From the NCBI GenBank assembly GCA_016802295.1, contig JAESIW010000020.1, forward strand, positions 2,370,120 through 2,434,119: DNA of 64,000 nucleotides. The letters are read 5' to 3'. Position numbers and translations under genes: made by a program. This DNA comes from Brachionus rotundiformis (taxonomy: Eukaryota; Rotifera; Eurotatoria; Ploima; Brachionidae). This document shows positions 35,361 through 46,553 of this stretch, one piece after another. The notes beneath the pieces were generated by a model. The model was not told the DNA's origin, searched no databases, and worked only from the letters and a program-made list of their open reading frames with translations. Every line of letters starts with the position of its first letter. Position 1 is the first letter of the stretch.

Positions 35361-36540
35361 TATATATTTTCATTTAGATCGTTATTAAAAAATTTTTATT
35401 TTAATTTTTGATTAATTTGTACATAATGATTACGTTTTTTGATTATCAACTTTTCATTTTGTTCTCAGAAATTTTAGGCTGGAAATTTTATTTAATAATG
35501 ACCTTTAGATCATAGTTAAAATATATTAGATTAAAAATGAAATAAATTCGTAAAATTTTTAAATGAAAAATTTACTGTGCGCATTTTGAAAATAATTATT
35601 TATTTTTGATCATTATTTCTTATTTAATAAAGAAATTGTCAATAAATAAAATAAAAAAATCAAAATTACACAAAATTATTTGTTGAATGATTTTTACAAA
35701 AAAGCCTTTCATTAGGAGGCATCATAACTTGATGTAATGGTGAATTCATGATATGTTTAAGAATTAAAAAAATTGATAAATTATAATTTTCATTATACAA
35801 CAGAAAATTTTAAAAAATTTCTAAACATTATAAGTTTTATATAGTTTTTAAATTTGATCAAAAATTAGATTTCGTTCAATTTGAAAATATACTTATTTGA
35901 ATTGTTAACTATTATACTAATCATTTTATTTTCGAATAAATGCCTATTTTGTATTTATATTCGTTTTGGGTTTTTAGTTTATTCCTTTATTTGTCTCTTG
36001 GTAATTTGTTCCACGAATATTGTAAAAACAGCATTATTGATTTAATTTTAATAAAGACTCTTAAACAAATGCCGGACATTATCTTTTAGTATTAAAGTTT
36101 TTTTTTCCTAGTCATATTATTGTAAATTGTAAATCATAATTATCATTCTTTAAACAAAATCACCTTGTAAATAATGTAAACTATAATAAAATTTAGTCAA
36201 GATATTAATCAAAAGATAAAAAAAGTATTTATTTTTTTCATACCTTTAAATAAATCATACCATTTTATTCTGGATCTTAAACTAGTATTTAAATTTCATC
36301 TTGAACTTTTTTATTATATTGCTTTAAATTTTAAAATTCAAAAAAGCTGGTTGAAATTTAGTTTCTTTTAAAATTTTATTACAAATAATTAAATAGCAAT
36401 GAGACAGAAAGTTTAATTCAACTAAAAAATATATCGCTGTAAAAAGGCCCATTAATGTTTTATCAAAAATTTTTTTTGAATAAGACAAATATTTCATTAA
36501 ATCTTTGTCAGAAATATGCTTTATGAAATGAGGCTGACAA
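35361..36540. other. Intergenic AT-rich sequence
   Basis: No supported gene or RNA. It precedes a retrotransposon remnant. Confidence 0.45.
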
Positions 36541-36956
36541 AATTAGGACTGACAAAGCTGATTGAAAGAAGAGTACAAATTAGTGAATGGAATAGAAAAG
36601 GTAAGCTTGGTCAAGAATCTAATGAATAAATCAGAAAACAAGGGACCAGCCGGGGTTAAGAGGAAAAAGCATTAGACTCCAGAGAGAAAGTTTTCCAGCT
36701 CAAGTTAGAAACGATTTTGCGGCTGCAGTAAGTGCCAGGCCTGTATTTTTCTCAAACAGAGTAGTTTCGCATTGAAATAAGTTGCCAGAAAATGTGGTGA
36801 AATCCAAGTCAACCGCTGATTTTAAAATGGCTTTGGATAAGTTCAATGGAATCGGCTGCTACAGCTCTACACGGCCAACTGGCGGTGATAGGCTTAGGCA
36901 AACTACATGTTAGGTGTCGCAGCAAGATCTACTACTACTACTACTAATACTACTTA
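36541..36956 (+). pseudogene. Non-LTR retrotransposon 3' end with trinucleotide tail
   Basis: From about 36658 the plus strand reads RLQRESFPAQVRNDF, then SARPVFFSNRVVSH, a stop where Trp is expected, then NKLPENVVKSKSTADFKMAL and DKFNG. This is the C-terminal box of LINE reverse transcriptases (FFSNRVV..WN.LP..VV...S...FK..LDK). The element ends in a short GC-richer 3' UTR and an imperfect run of CTA/TAC repeats (36929-36956), probably the element's own microsatellite tail. The upstream part from 36541 is only weakly recognisable. Confidence 0.82.
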
Positions 36957-37127
36957 AATTAACTTGAATCTTTAATTATTAGCATGCGTCATAAAGTTAA
37001 CTTAGGTTTTAAACTGAACCTAAATTCTTGATTTTCATAATTTTTCATGAATTAACAAGAATAAAAAAATCTATCTAATATCTGGCCTTAAATTAGACTT
37101 AATTAAAAACAAAATTTTCTATAAAAA
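36957..37127. other. Upstream region of the kinase-like gene
   Basis: Short AT-rich gap immediately after the retrotransposon tail. It should include the start of transcription of the next gene, so the insertion lies within 200 bp of that gene's start codon. Confidence 0.4.
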
Positions 37128-37864
37128 ATGAATTTAGAATATAAATGTAAATTCAGATTTGTAAAGCCTACCATTTTGGCATTTATGGGTATTTATCAAT
37201 AAATTATTTAACACTTAAGTACTTAATGATGATTTTAGGTATACCCGGAAGTGGTAAAAGTACAATTGCTGGTGAACTTTCCAAATTGATTAATTCATCA
37301 TGTTATCTTGAAAATGAAGAAGATTTTTATCCGGAAATGGTTAGAAAAGCTTTCTTAAATCCGGAAGAAACCGAAAATACTCTAATTATTCACCTTTATT
37401 TTCGGAATATGAGAGCTGAATACCATAGAGAAGCTTCCAAAAATAAGCAAATAAGAAAAAGCAGTATCATTGACAGTTTTTTTAGCAAGCTTATGTTAGA
37501 TATTTTGTCTCAAAACGATCCAGCAACTGACTGGCTAATTAATTCCAAAAATTCTAATTTCAAAAAGATAATAGAAATTTCTGAAAAAGACTCAAATGAT
37601 TTGGAAGATGCTGATGTTCTTATATTCCTAAGAGTTAATAAAAACATTCACAAAGAATTTTTAAAAAAAAGAAATCGTTCAAGTGAGATAAACGAAAACA
37701 TTTTCCACGCTCAGAAGGTTTTTTTGAAAAGTTGTATTAGATATACTCAAACGAACAATAAATTGTTAATAATTATCGAGCAGCAGAATAATTTAGATCT
37801 TATAGTCAATGAGGTCATAAGCGAACTTGTAAAAAAGAATTTGATTGTAAAAAATTTTTTTTAA
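37128..37864 (+). CDS. Deoxynucleoside kinase-like P-loop protein with degenerate catalytic motif
   Basis: Two exons (37128-37188 and 37239-37864) join in phase through a 50-nt intron to give 228 residues. The P-loop MGIPGSGKST is split by the intron. Downstream, YLENEEDFYPEM and LYFRNMRAEYHREASKNKQI follow the deoxyadenosine/deoxyguanosine kinase (dNK) layout, as does IFLRVNKNIHKEFLKKRNRS (the LRV....... .KKR.R lid region). The dNK catalytic DRS motif, expected just before the IxxDxxFxxKLML helix, is replaced by KSS, so the usual nucleoside-phosphorylating chemistry may be lost. NDUFA10, which also has the dNK fold, lies elsewhere in the window. The alternative is an unrelated P-loop nucleotide kinase. 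The ATG at 37128 was chosen because it completes the P-loop strand (PTILAFMGIPG). Confidence 0.7.
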
Positions 37865-38379
37865 TAAAAAAATTAAAAACAATTATCTTTTTCAACTTTA
37901 TCAAATAATCACCATGAATTCTTAGAAAACATCTTTCTATTTAATAAATATTTAAGATTAATTTAATTATTTCATACTATTTAGTTATAACATTTTTCTA
38001 AAATAAAAAAATGATTTGAATGCTCATCAAGTCCTTTCTTTGGTAATTATTACTTAACAAAATCATGATAAAAGTTAGTTTACCATATATCCAAACTGAT
38101 AATTCATTTAAAATAAAAAAGGTAAAAGTTTGTCTCCAACAAAGGAATGTAATTTATACTCATGATCGATAGAAATTAGATAAATAAATCCAAAAATTGA
38201 TGAGTGAAATATTTGAGTGACCATTTAATTCAGAAATTGTCAAGTATTCTTTGGAAAATGTAGCATCATCATAAAACATTAAATTGCTTGCTTTAACAAT
38301 CATTATTTCATTAACCCTTCTTTTACGGACATATTGAAGATAATAATAAAAATTTAATGATTATGCTCAAAAATTTTTT
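37865..38379. other. Intergenic AT-rich sequence
   Basis: No supported gene. Confidence 0.4.
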
Positions 38380-39024
38380 AGAATCTATTGTATATTATGA
38401 GCCTATTGTATCAGCCACCTTACTTATAGCGCCGTAATGCTCACATCAACCTGTGCAGCTGTAAAACATAAGATAAACGCGCTCAACTCCCGCCTTTGGC
38501 ATTTAATTGGTATCGACGAGCAAACTGCAGGCTCTTACAAACTTCTCCCTATCCCTGAGCTCATTGATCAAGCCTGCGAACCAACACACAAAAGAATTCT
38601 TGCCGATCCAAGCCATCCAATCACGTCCTCTCAACCACACAACCTCCGTTCAGTTGCCCGCTTTCCTTTCCAAACAAGAAAAGCAAACAAGGCAGCCTGT
38701 CATAATAGCTTTTTACTGAAATTCCTCAGAAAACTTCGCAATAGTGCCAACAATTTGTCCTTGCGAGCCAGCATACATATTAACTTACCTTTAAGACTTG
38801 TAATAGCTATTGTGCAATTAGATTTATTTCTCAAATCAATAATTATTCTTCTTTTTTCAATAAAACGTTTAAAACTTAAAATACAAAAAGTATTGAAAAA
38901 TAAAACAATCTCATTTTCTATACCATTTAAATTGACTGGTCAAAAAGTACATAAAATTTTTTGTTTAAAAGATTTTTGCAAAATTTTCCAAATCAATTCA
39001 GCCTCAAATTATTTATTATGTTAA
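38380..39024 (+). pseudogene. Probable retrotransposon C-terminal remnant
   Basis: The frame opening at 38437 contains LNSRLWHLIGIDEQTAGSYK and RFPFQTRKANKAACHNSFL, with LKFLRKLRNSAN following. It is preceded in-frame-like by AYCISHLTYSAVMLTSTCAA, which resembles the LINE segment ..YC.P.L...C....I..LN.R. This fits the post-polymerase part of a non-LTR retrotransposon of a clade different from the other remnants here. The first 330 bp are distinctly GC-richer than the surroundings, which supports foreign origin. After about residue 110 the frame turns into AT-rich, lineage-typical sequence and is probably not coding. Confidence 0.55.
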
Positions 39025-39806
39025 GGATTAAAATTATTTATTTAATTAAGAGCATGGAATATTTTAAACTTTTTTAAAATTTTTTTCATTTCTAAATGAT
39101 AATATATTATTACTCTTGATTTCCGAATCCAACTATCCACAAATAACATAGCATTTAAAAACATAGTTTAATGAAATTAAAACAAAGTTATTTAAGCTGA
39201 TTTTTTATTAATGGAATATATTAAAATTTTCTTTTTAACATAAAATACAATACTTATTTACGTACTATTATATAATCGAGCCCAAAAGATTCTGAAAACA
39301 AAGTTTTAGAGCTAAATTAATAAAAGAAATATTTAATATAACAAAAAAAAAAGTTAAGATTTATTCTCGATCTAATTCACGCAAATTTAATTATTCCCAT
39401 AGTTGAAATCAAGTGTTTAAAAAGAACAAAAATTTTGTGATTCTAGTTTAGCAAGTTTTTAATTTCTCAGCCAAGTATCGCCTTCAACTTATTTGAACCA
39501 TGCCAAAAAATAAGTTGCTGCAAATTTTCTCTTATATTTCAAAATTCATTCATTCGAGTTGAACCTTAGTTTTCGAGATTACCAATTATTATCTAACCAA
39601 ATACTAAGATAATATGACCTAATATTTGCCAACAAATCTAATCATCACAACAAATGAAATAAAATAAATTTTATTTAAAATTTTAATATAATTTCATGAT
39701 ATAATTAAAATAATGTTCAAAACTTGCCTATTCATTCAATAGTCTAAATTAACTTAAGAAATTTAAATTTTTTTAGAAATATTAATTTCTTTTTTAGCAA
39801 CTCAAA
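39025..39806. other. Intergenic sequence upstream of PSMC4
   Basis: AT-rich, with no supported gene. A TTTTTTAG acceptor-like site at about 39790-39797, just before the PSMC4 ATG, may be a 5' UTR or trans-splice acceptor. Confidence 0.4.
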
Positions 39807-41222
39807 ATGGAAGAAATTGGAATTACTGTCAAAGAAAATATTAGTAGAGGGGTTGGTATTGGAAAACTTGACAATTTTTGCAAGAATAAATTTCTAATTT
39901 TTTTCTAGCCTGAAGAAATGGGTGATTCCAAATCATTTACTCTTTCTAGTCAATACGAACAGCTAGAAAGCGACGATCTCTACACTAAATATAAAGTATC
40001 TATTTTCTGTTTATTTTCTAATTTGTAATAATTATTTTTTAAGAAACTTCAACGCCAACTAGAATTTCTCGAAGTTCAAGAAGAATACATCAAAGATGAG
40101 CAAAAAAATTTAAAAAAGGAACTATTACATGCCCAGGAAGAAATAAAGAGAATTCAGAGTGTACCATTGGTAATTGGTCAATTTTTAGAGGCCATTGACC
40201 AAAATAATGGAATAGTGGGCTCAACCACAGGTTCAAACTATTACGTCCGAATTTTGTCCACAATCGACCGAGAATTGCTGAAACCAAGTGCGAGTGTAGC
40301 CTTGCATAAGCATAGCAACGCTCTAGTTGACATTCTTCCACCAGAATCAGACTCGAGCATTACCATGCTTTCTGCAGACGAAAAACCAGACATCTCATAT
40401 GCGGACATCGGTGGTCTTGACACTCAAAAGCAAGAAATGCGCGAAGCTGTCGAACTTCCTCTTACTCATTTTGAGTTATATAAACAAATTGGTATTGACC
40501 CACCAAGAGGAGTGCTTATGTATGGTCCACCTGGATGCGGGAAAACAATGTTGGCCAAAGCGGTTGCTCATCACACCACAGCATCGTTTATTCGAGTTGT
40601 AGGCTCTGAATTTGTGCAAAAATATCTCGGCGAAGGTCCAAGAATGGTCAGAGATGTGTTTAGATTGGCCAAAGAAAATTCACCAGCAATTATTTTTATC
40701 GATGAAATCGATGCCATTGCTACCAAGAGATTTGATGCTCAAACTGGTGCTGATCGTGAAGTTCAGCGTATTTTGCTAGAATTACTTAATCAAATGGATG
40801 GATTTGACCAAACAGTTAATGTCAAAGTTATCATGGCAACTAATAGAGCAGATACATTAGATCCTGCATTGTTAAGGCCTGGTCGTCTTGATCGAAAAAT
40901 TGAATTTCCACTACCAGACAGAAGACAAAAAAGATTGGTATTTTCAACTGTCACTGGCAAAATGAATCTTAGCGATGAAGTGGACTTGGAAGACTTTGTC
41001 GCTAGACCAGACAAAATTTCCGGTGCAGATATTAACGCTATTTGCCAAGAGGTATGTCAACAAATGAGTTTATGAATGTTTGAACTTAAAATTTTTTAAT
41101 TGTTTCAGGCTGGTATGCAAGCTGTCAGAGAGAATAGATATGTTGTATTGACCAAAGACTTTGAAAAGGGCTATAAAGCTAACATTAAAAAAGGAGAACA
41201 AGAACATGAATTTTACAAATAA
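39807..41222 (+). CDS. PSMC4: 26S proteasome regulatory ATPase Rpt3 (subunit 6B)
   Basis: Four exons with short introns (donors GTTGGTATTG, GTATCTATTT and GTATGTCAAC). It starts MEEIGITVKENISRG and ends GEQEHEFYK, the C-terminal tail typical of Rpt3. In order there is a coiled-coil region (QLEFLEVQEEYIKDEQKNL), the OB segment (VIGQFLEAIDQNNGIVGSTT), then the AAA+ domain. The AAA+ domain has Walker A GPPGCGKTMLAKAVA, Walker B IIFIDEIDAIATKR, sensor I (MATNRADTLD) and arginine fingers (LLRPGRLDRKIEFP). All catalytic residues are intact. It is one of six ATPases that unfold ubiquitinated substrates and open the 20S proteasome gate. Length is close to the human protein (418). It lies 343 bp upstream of ADSS on the same strand. 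Confidence 0.97.
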
Positions 41223-41565
41223 ATTTCAAAGCATTTTCCTAATTAAAACCGGTGCGTTAATCGAAAACTTTTTTCTCTTTAAAAAAAATTTAATTTATGT
41301 ATTTTTTTTTAATTTAAAAAATGAATAAAATATTTTTCATTGACTTTGATGGCGTTTGTTTCAAATGCTGATTAAGATGAAATTAACATCAGCCTTTAAT
41401 AAAAAAAAGTCGAATTTTGTAATTTAAAAAAAAATTAATAAATTGAGTTCTAAACTCAAAACATGTTTGTTTAATTACTATAAAATTTGGGGCTTAAACC
41501 CTCATATTAGATTGAAAATTAAAATCAAAAAAAATTTATCTGAATTATTATTCTATAAAAAGGTG

Positions 41566-42901
41566 ATGAGCAAGGCGACGATAATCCTGGGCTCGCAATG
41601 GGGCGATGAAGGTAAGGGCAAGATAGTCGATTTATTGGCAACAGAAGCAAATGTTGTGTGCCGATTCAATGGTGGCAACAACGCAGGACACACTGTGATT
41701 GCCAATGGAATTGAATATGATTTTCACATGCTCCCAACAGGAATAATAAATGAAGATTGTGAATCAATTATTGGCAATGGCTGTGTGATCCACTTGCCTG
41801 ATATGCTCAAAGAAATCGCCAAGAACGAAGCTAAGGGTCTCAAGAACTGGAAATCTCGTCTTTATATTTCTGACCGGGCTCATTTAGTTTTTGACTTGCA
41901 TCAGGAAATCGATGGCCTTGTCGAGGGCCACAAGGGGAAAGACAATCTGGGAACAACTAAAAAAGGCATTGGTCCGACTTATGCGTCTAAGGCTACTCGA
42001 AATGGAATTAGGGTGTGTGACTTGGCCTATGATTTTGAAATATTTGAAACCAAGTTTAGAGCATTGGTAAAATATAACAAAGAAATGTACGGAAGTTTGA
42101 GTAATATAAATATTGAAGAAGAGCTCGAACGATATCGGAAAATTCGAGAGGAAATTTTACCATGTGTAAAAGACGTGGCTTTTTTGATGAGCAACATTTT
42201 CAAACAAGAAAATAAAAATATAATTATTGAGGGCGCCAATGCAGCCATGTTGGATATTGATTTTGGTACATATCCGTATGTTACTTCTTCAAATTGTACT
42301 ATAGGAGGAATTTGCAGTGGTCTAGGAGTGTTGCCAAAAAATATAGGTGAGGTCATTGCGATCGTTAAAGCATACACCACACGGGTTGGCCTTGGTGCTT
42401 TTGCAACTGAGCTGACTGATGAAATTGGTGAATATCTGCAAACAGTTGGCAAAGAATACGGCGTCACAACTGGAAGGAGAAGACGCTGTGGTTGGCTAGA
42501 CTTAGTTGTACTCAAATACACAAACATGATAAATGGATACACTCAATTGGCAATTACTAAACTTGATGTTTTGGATCAATTAAAAGAGATCAAAATTGGT
42601 ATTGCTTACAAATATAATGGTAAAGTATTGGACTCATTTCCGGCGAGCATTAACATACTGGAAAAAGTCGAAGTAGAGTTTGTTACTTTTCCTGGATGGA
42701 TGACGTCAATCAGTAATTGCAAGAAATTTGAAGATTTGCCTCAAAATGCGAGAAATTATTTGAATTTTATTGAAGAAACACTTCAAGTTCCAAGTAATAT
42801 AAAAATATAAATTTTTTTAATTTTTGAAATTAATTAATTATCTTTAAGTTAAATATATTGGTGTTGGAAAAGAACGGGAGGCAATCATAATAAAAAAATA
42901 G
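41566..42901 (+). CDS. ADSS: Adenylosuccinate synthase
   Basis: Catalyses GTP-dependent condensation of IMP and aspartate, the first committed step to AMP. Exon 1 (41566-42793) starts MSKATIILGSQWGDEGKGKI. It contains the catalytic Asp in GDEGKGK, the catalytic His in NNAGHTV, the IMP site and the effector loop (TTGRRRRCGWLDLVVLKYT). A small second exon (42849-42901), after a 55-nt intron, restores the family C-terminus: QVPIKYIGVGKEREAIIIKK. Without it the protein would end prematurely at VPSNIKI. The total is about 427 residues, slightly shorter at the N-terminus than the human enzymes. The ATG at 41566 is the first in frame; upstream in-frame sequence back to 41443 has no ATG and no homology. 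Confidence 0.96.
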
Positions 42902-43727
42902 GTCAATAATGATTAAAATTTCATTAGATTAAATTTTTAAAAATCTCCTTTTAAAGAAATCTCTGATATTTTCTTCGTCAAATTTTCATTTTAGTTTAAC
43001 ATATCTTTTAATCTTAGCTATGGAATCAGAAGAAGTCTGAATATTTGAATATGAATATAAGACTTATTTTAAGTATCCTAATTTTACCTTTTGAATAAAA
43101 ATTTAATACCTTCAATTTTTTTCAAAATATACAAACAATTATTTAATTTAATTTAAAAAAATTTTCTTTTAAAATTTTGAATTCACTGTTTTATTTTTAA
43201 AATTTAAATGAATTTGATTTGTCTAATATTTAGAAATTTCAATTTATAAGCTTAAAAGAGATTTTAAAGATATCAAAAAATTAAAATTAAATTAAGCAAA
43301 AAATATTACAAATTATATCAGTTTAATTGTTTATAAATATGTATAATCAATATCTTATTCAATATTCAGAATCCAGGATATATATATTTGTATTTTTATT
43401 TCTATTAGAATTAACATCTTATTTTTTGTTATAAAATTTTGAAATGTAATTTGAATTTAATTTTAGGAATTTAAAAAATTATTTTTACTCAAACATCAAA
43501 AATTTATATCTATTTCTTAATCTTGATTAGCATTTATTAAGCTAATGATTTTGACATGTTTTTTCATACTTTTAATGAGTTCTATTAGGAATTTAAAAAT
43601 TTAATATCTATTATCAATTAAAGTGATGGGCAAGAGAGACAAATTTTATTTTTTTTAAAATAACTAATTAATAATCAAAAAATTTAGTTCAAAAGTAAAA
43701 ATCGAAATCTTTTTTGCTCAACTTAAC
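42902..43727. other. Convergent intergenic region
   Basis: Very AT-rich gap between the 3' ends of ADSS and UROC1; it should hold both 3' UTRs. No gene seen. Confidence 0.45.
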
Positions 43728-46262
43728 TCATAAATTATCTAGTGTTGTATCATCATCAACTTGAACAGGTATGGTGACTTTTAATCCATCAACAAAGCTC
43801 ATAGCTCTTACAATGGTTTCAATAGCATTTTGATTACCGGACCAAGATCTTCTAGCAACTCCATTAAGAACATCCCAAGTAACCATAGATTTAATGATTT
43901 TATCAGTTTCATCTGAACCATCCAATACCAAACCGAATCCACCGTTCATTACTTCACCCCAACCAACACCTCCACCATTGTGTAAACTAACCCATGTAGC
44001 TCCTCGGATTCCATCCCCAATAAAATTTTGCACTGCCATATCAGCTGTAAACGCCGAACCATCATAAATATTTGAAGTTTCTCTAAATGGACTGTCAGTT
44101 CCACTAACATCGTGATGATCTCGACTAATAACAACAGGACCTTTGAGCATTCCATCACGAACCATTTTATTCATTGCTAGACTTATATTACATCTCCCTA
44201 ATTGATCAGCATATAAAATTCTTGCCTTAGATCCCACAACTAATTGATAAGACTCAGCTTCTTTAATCCATTTTAAATTATCTTCATATTGATGTCGCAC
44301 TTTTTCAGGCAGATCTGATTGCTTTAAAATTTGCTCAAAAACTTCTTGTGCTGCTTTATCTGTCATTCTCAGATCATTATCTTCACAAGAAGTACAAATC
44401 CATCTTTAAAAAATTTAAACTGATAAAATTTAATAATAATTTTTTTCTTAAATACCTAAAGGGACCGAATCCAAGAGAAAATATATCACCCATTACATCC
44501 TGCATATATGAAGGATATTTGAATCTTGTTCTAGATAAGGCTGATTGATTATCTTGTTGAAAAGCGCGACTAACTTCAAGCAAAAATGCATTTCCATAAT
44601 CCCAGAAAACAAGACCTTTATCCCCAAGCTTATCAATAGCCCGATATTGGCGTCTCAAGCTTTCTTGGACTAATAGCTTGAATTCTTTCGGATTTTCGTG
44701 CATCATTGTTAAAGATTCTTCATAGCTCAGCTATAAGAAAAAACAAATCAGAAGGCAGTAGCTAGAAATTAAATTAGATATTTATTAGTCTCTTTTTAAA
44801 TCAAATTTTAATTGTTTTTAAATAAAAATTTTTATAAAACTATCTCTTCTTATACTTTTTATGCTAAATTTTTACCTGCACTGGAAAATATCCTCCAAGA
44901 TAAGGATTATGACATGATGTCTGATCTGATCCCAAATCAACTAAAAGCTCTCCAGTAAGATCGTAGTGCTCAACTAAAGCTTCCCAAATATCAACAATAT
45001 TTCCATGGTAAGCAATACTTGTAGCTATTTTTTCTCGTTTACAATAAATAATTCTATCAATTAACTGTTTTATGTCTTTTATAACTTCCAATACCCAACC
45101 TTGTCGATGACGTTTCATCAAAGCCTCTTCGCTAATTTCAGCTATGACAGTGATACTATCAAGGACATATCCAGCTTTGGCCTGAGCTCCACTCATTCCA
45201 CCCAAACCACTTGATATAAAAACTCTTCCTCTTAAATCATTAGATCCAAAATATTTTCGAAATATATTCAAAACTGTAAGCTAAAATTTCATTAACAAAA
45301 ATGTATTTATTTCATTAAAATCAAATTTACATATGTTCCATGAACAATGCCTTGAGGTCCGATATAGCAATAGCTTCCAGCTGTCATCTGTCCATACCTA
45401 AATGAAAAATAAAGAAATTAAAAATTAAAAAATAAGCATTTGATTGATTAAATACATTGAAACTCCAAGAGCAAAATATTTCTCATAATCTTCCTTACTA
45501 GAGTAATTTGGAATAACCATTCCATTTGTGATAACACATCTTGGTGAGCTTGGACTTGATGGGAACAAGCCTAATGGATGACCAGAATACATAACCAAAG
45601 TTTGCTCATTATCTAATTGACTCAAATAATTCATGACTAACCAAAACTAAACATTACAATATTAGTATTTTTCTGATTGCATTTAATTATTACTTGAGCC
45701 CAGTTTGAGAAAACTTGGCCATTGCCGCCATAAGTAATTAGCTCTTCTGGAAATTGAGCTACCTGAGGATCTAAATTGTTCATTATCATCAGCATCATTG
45801 CAGCTGCTTTTTTGGTTTTACAAGGATATTCATCAATTGGATAGGCTCTTATGAAAAGGATTTTTTTATTATTTATTTTTATTTATTATATAAAAAAATT
45901 TGGATTTTGGACCAAATAAGCTAAATTTTTGTAGGAAAAACAATTACTTCATTTGTATTCGTGGTAGGAATCTGTACATGTAAATGTGACCATATTGGTC
46001 AATTTCATTAGCAAATTCTTTTGAAAGAATTTTATGATAATTTACAGGAAAATATCGTAATGCATTCGATATGGCTTGCTTTAGAAAAATATTTAAAAAA
46101 ATATCTTAAAATGAGTTTAACTAAACTGACTTTTCTCTCTGAATTAGATAAATTAGCTACACGCTTTGCTGCATGAGCGATATTTGGATTACGTCCGAGA
46201 TTATCGGGCATTGGATCCAAAGGAAGACCAGAACATAATTTTACAAGTATTTGGTTTACCAT
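43728..46262 (-). CDS. UROC1: Urocanate hydratase (urocanase)
   Basis: NAD-dependent second step of histidine degradation (urocanate to imidazolonepropionate). Multiple short-intron exons run on the minus strand from the ATG at 46262 (MVNQILVKLCSGLPLDPMPD). Recognisable blocks in order are LPLDPMPDNLGRNPNIAHAA, YPIDEYPCKTKKAAAMMLMI, TYGGNGQVFSNWAQ, MYSGHPLGLFPSSPSSPR, GQMTAGSYCYIGPQGIVHGT, SSGLGGMSGAQAKAG (dinucleotide binding), DLGSDQTSCHNPYLGGYFPV, and SRDHHDVSGTDSPFRETSNI. The last exon contains NGGGVGWGEVMNGGFGL and ends near DDDTTLDNL. Estimated length is about 670 residues, matching the vertebrate enzyme. No break is seen. An AG lies one base upstream of the start codon, suggesting a splice acceptor directly before the ATG. 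Confidence 0.95.
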
Positions 46263-46553
46263 TCTTTTATTCTTATAATTTTTCTCGAAATACTCAAAAT
46301 TTTTATATGGGTTGCTAAAGATAAAATTTTAAGATAAAATTTTTTCAAACAGGTGTGTCTCTTTTATTTTGAATGGTGTAAATCAAATCAAATGTTCTTA
46401 AAAAAGAGATAATTTTTGGTTTCATAACACCGGATGTGTGTCATGTCTCAAAAAGAAAGAAAACAAAATGGAAAATAATTCATTTATTTTAATTTTTTTG
46501 TTAGTTAAAATCTAAAAGTTTTTTTCGTATATATTTTCGAATTTTAGAAAAAA

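Noticed and set aside
41443..41565. N-terminal extension of ADSS
   Set aside because: In frame but lacks an ATG and any similarity; the first ATG at 41566 begins the conserved domain.
42794..42810. ADSS ending at VPSNIKI
   Set aside because: A GTAATAT donor and an acceptor at 42848 join the standard C-terminal exon (YIGVGKERE), so the early stop lies in an intron.
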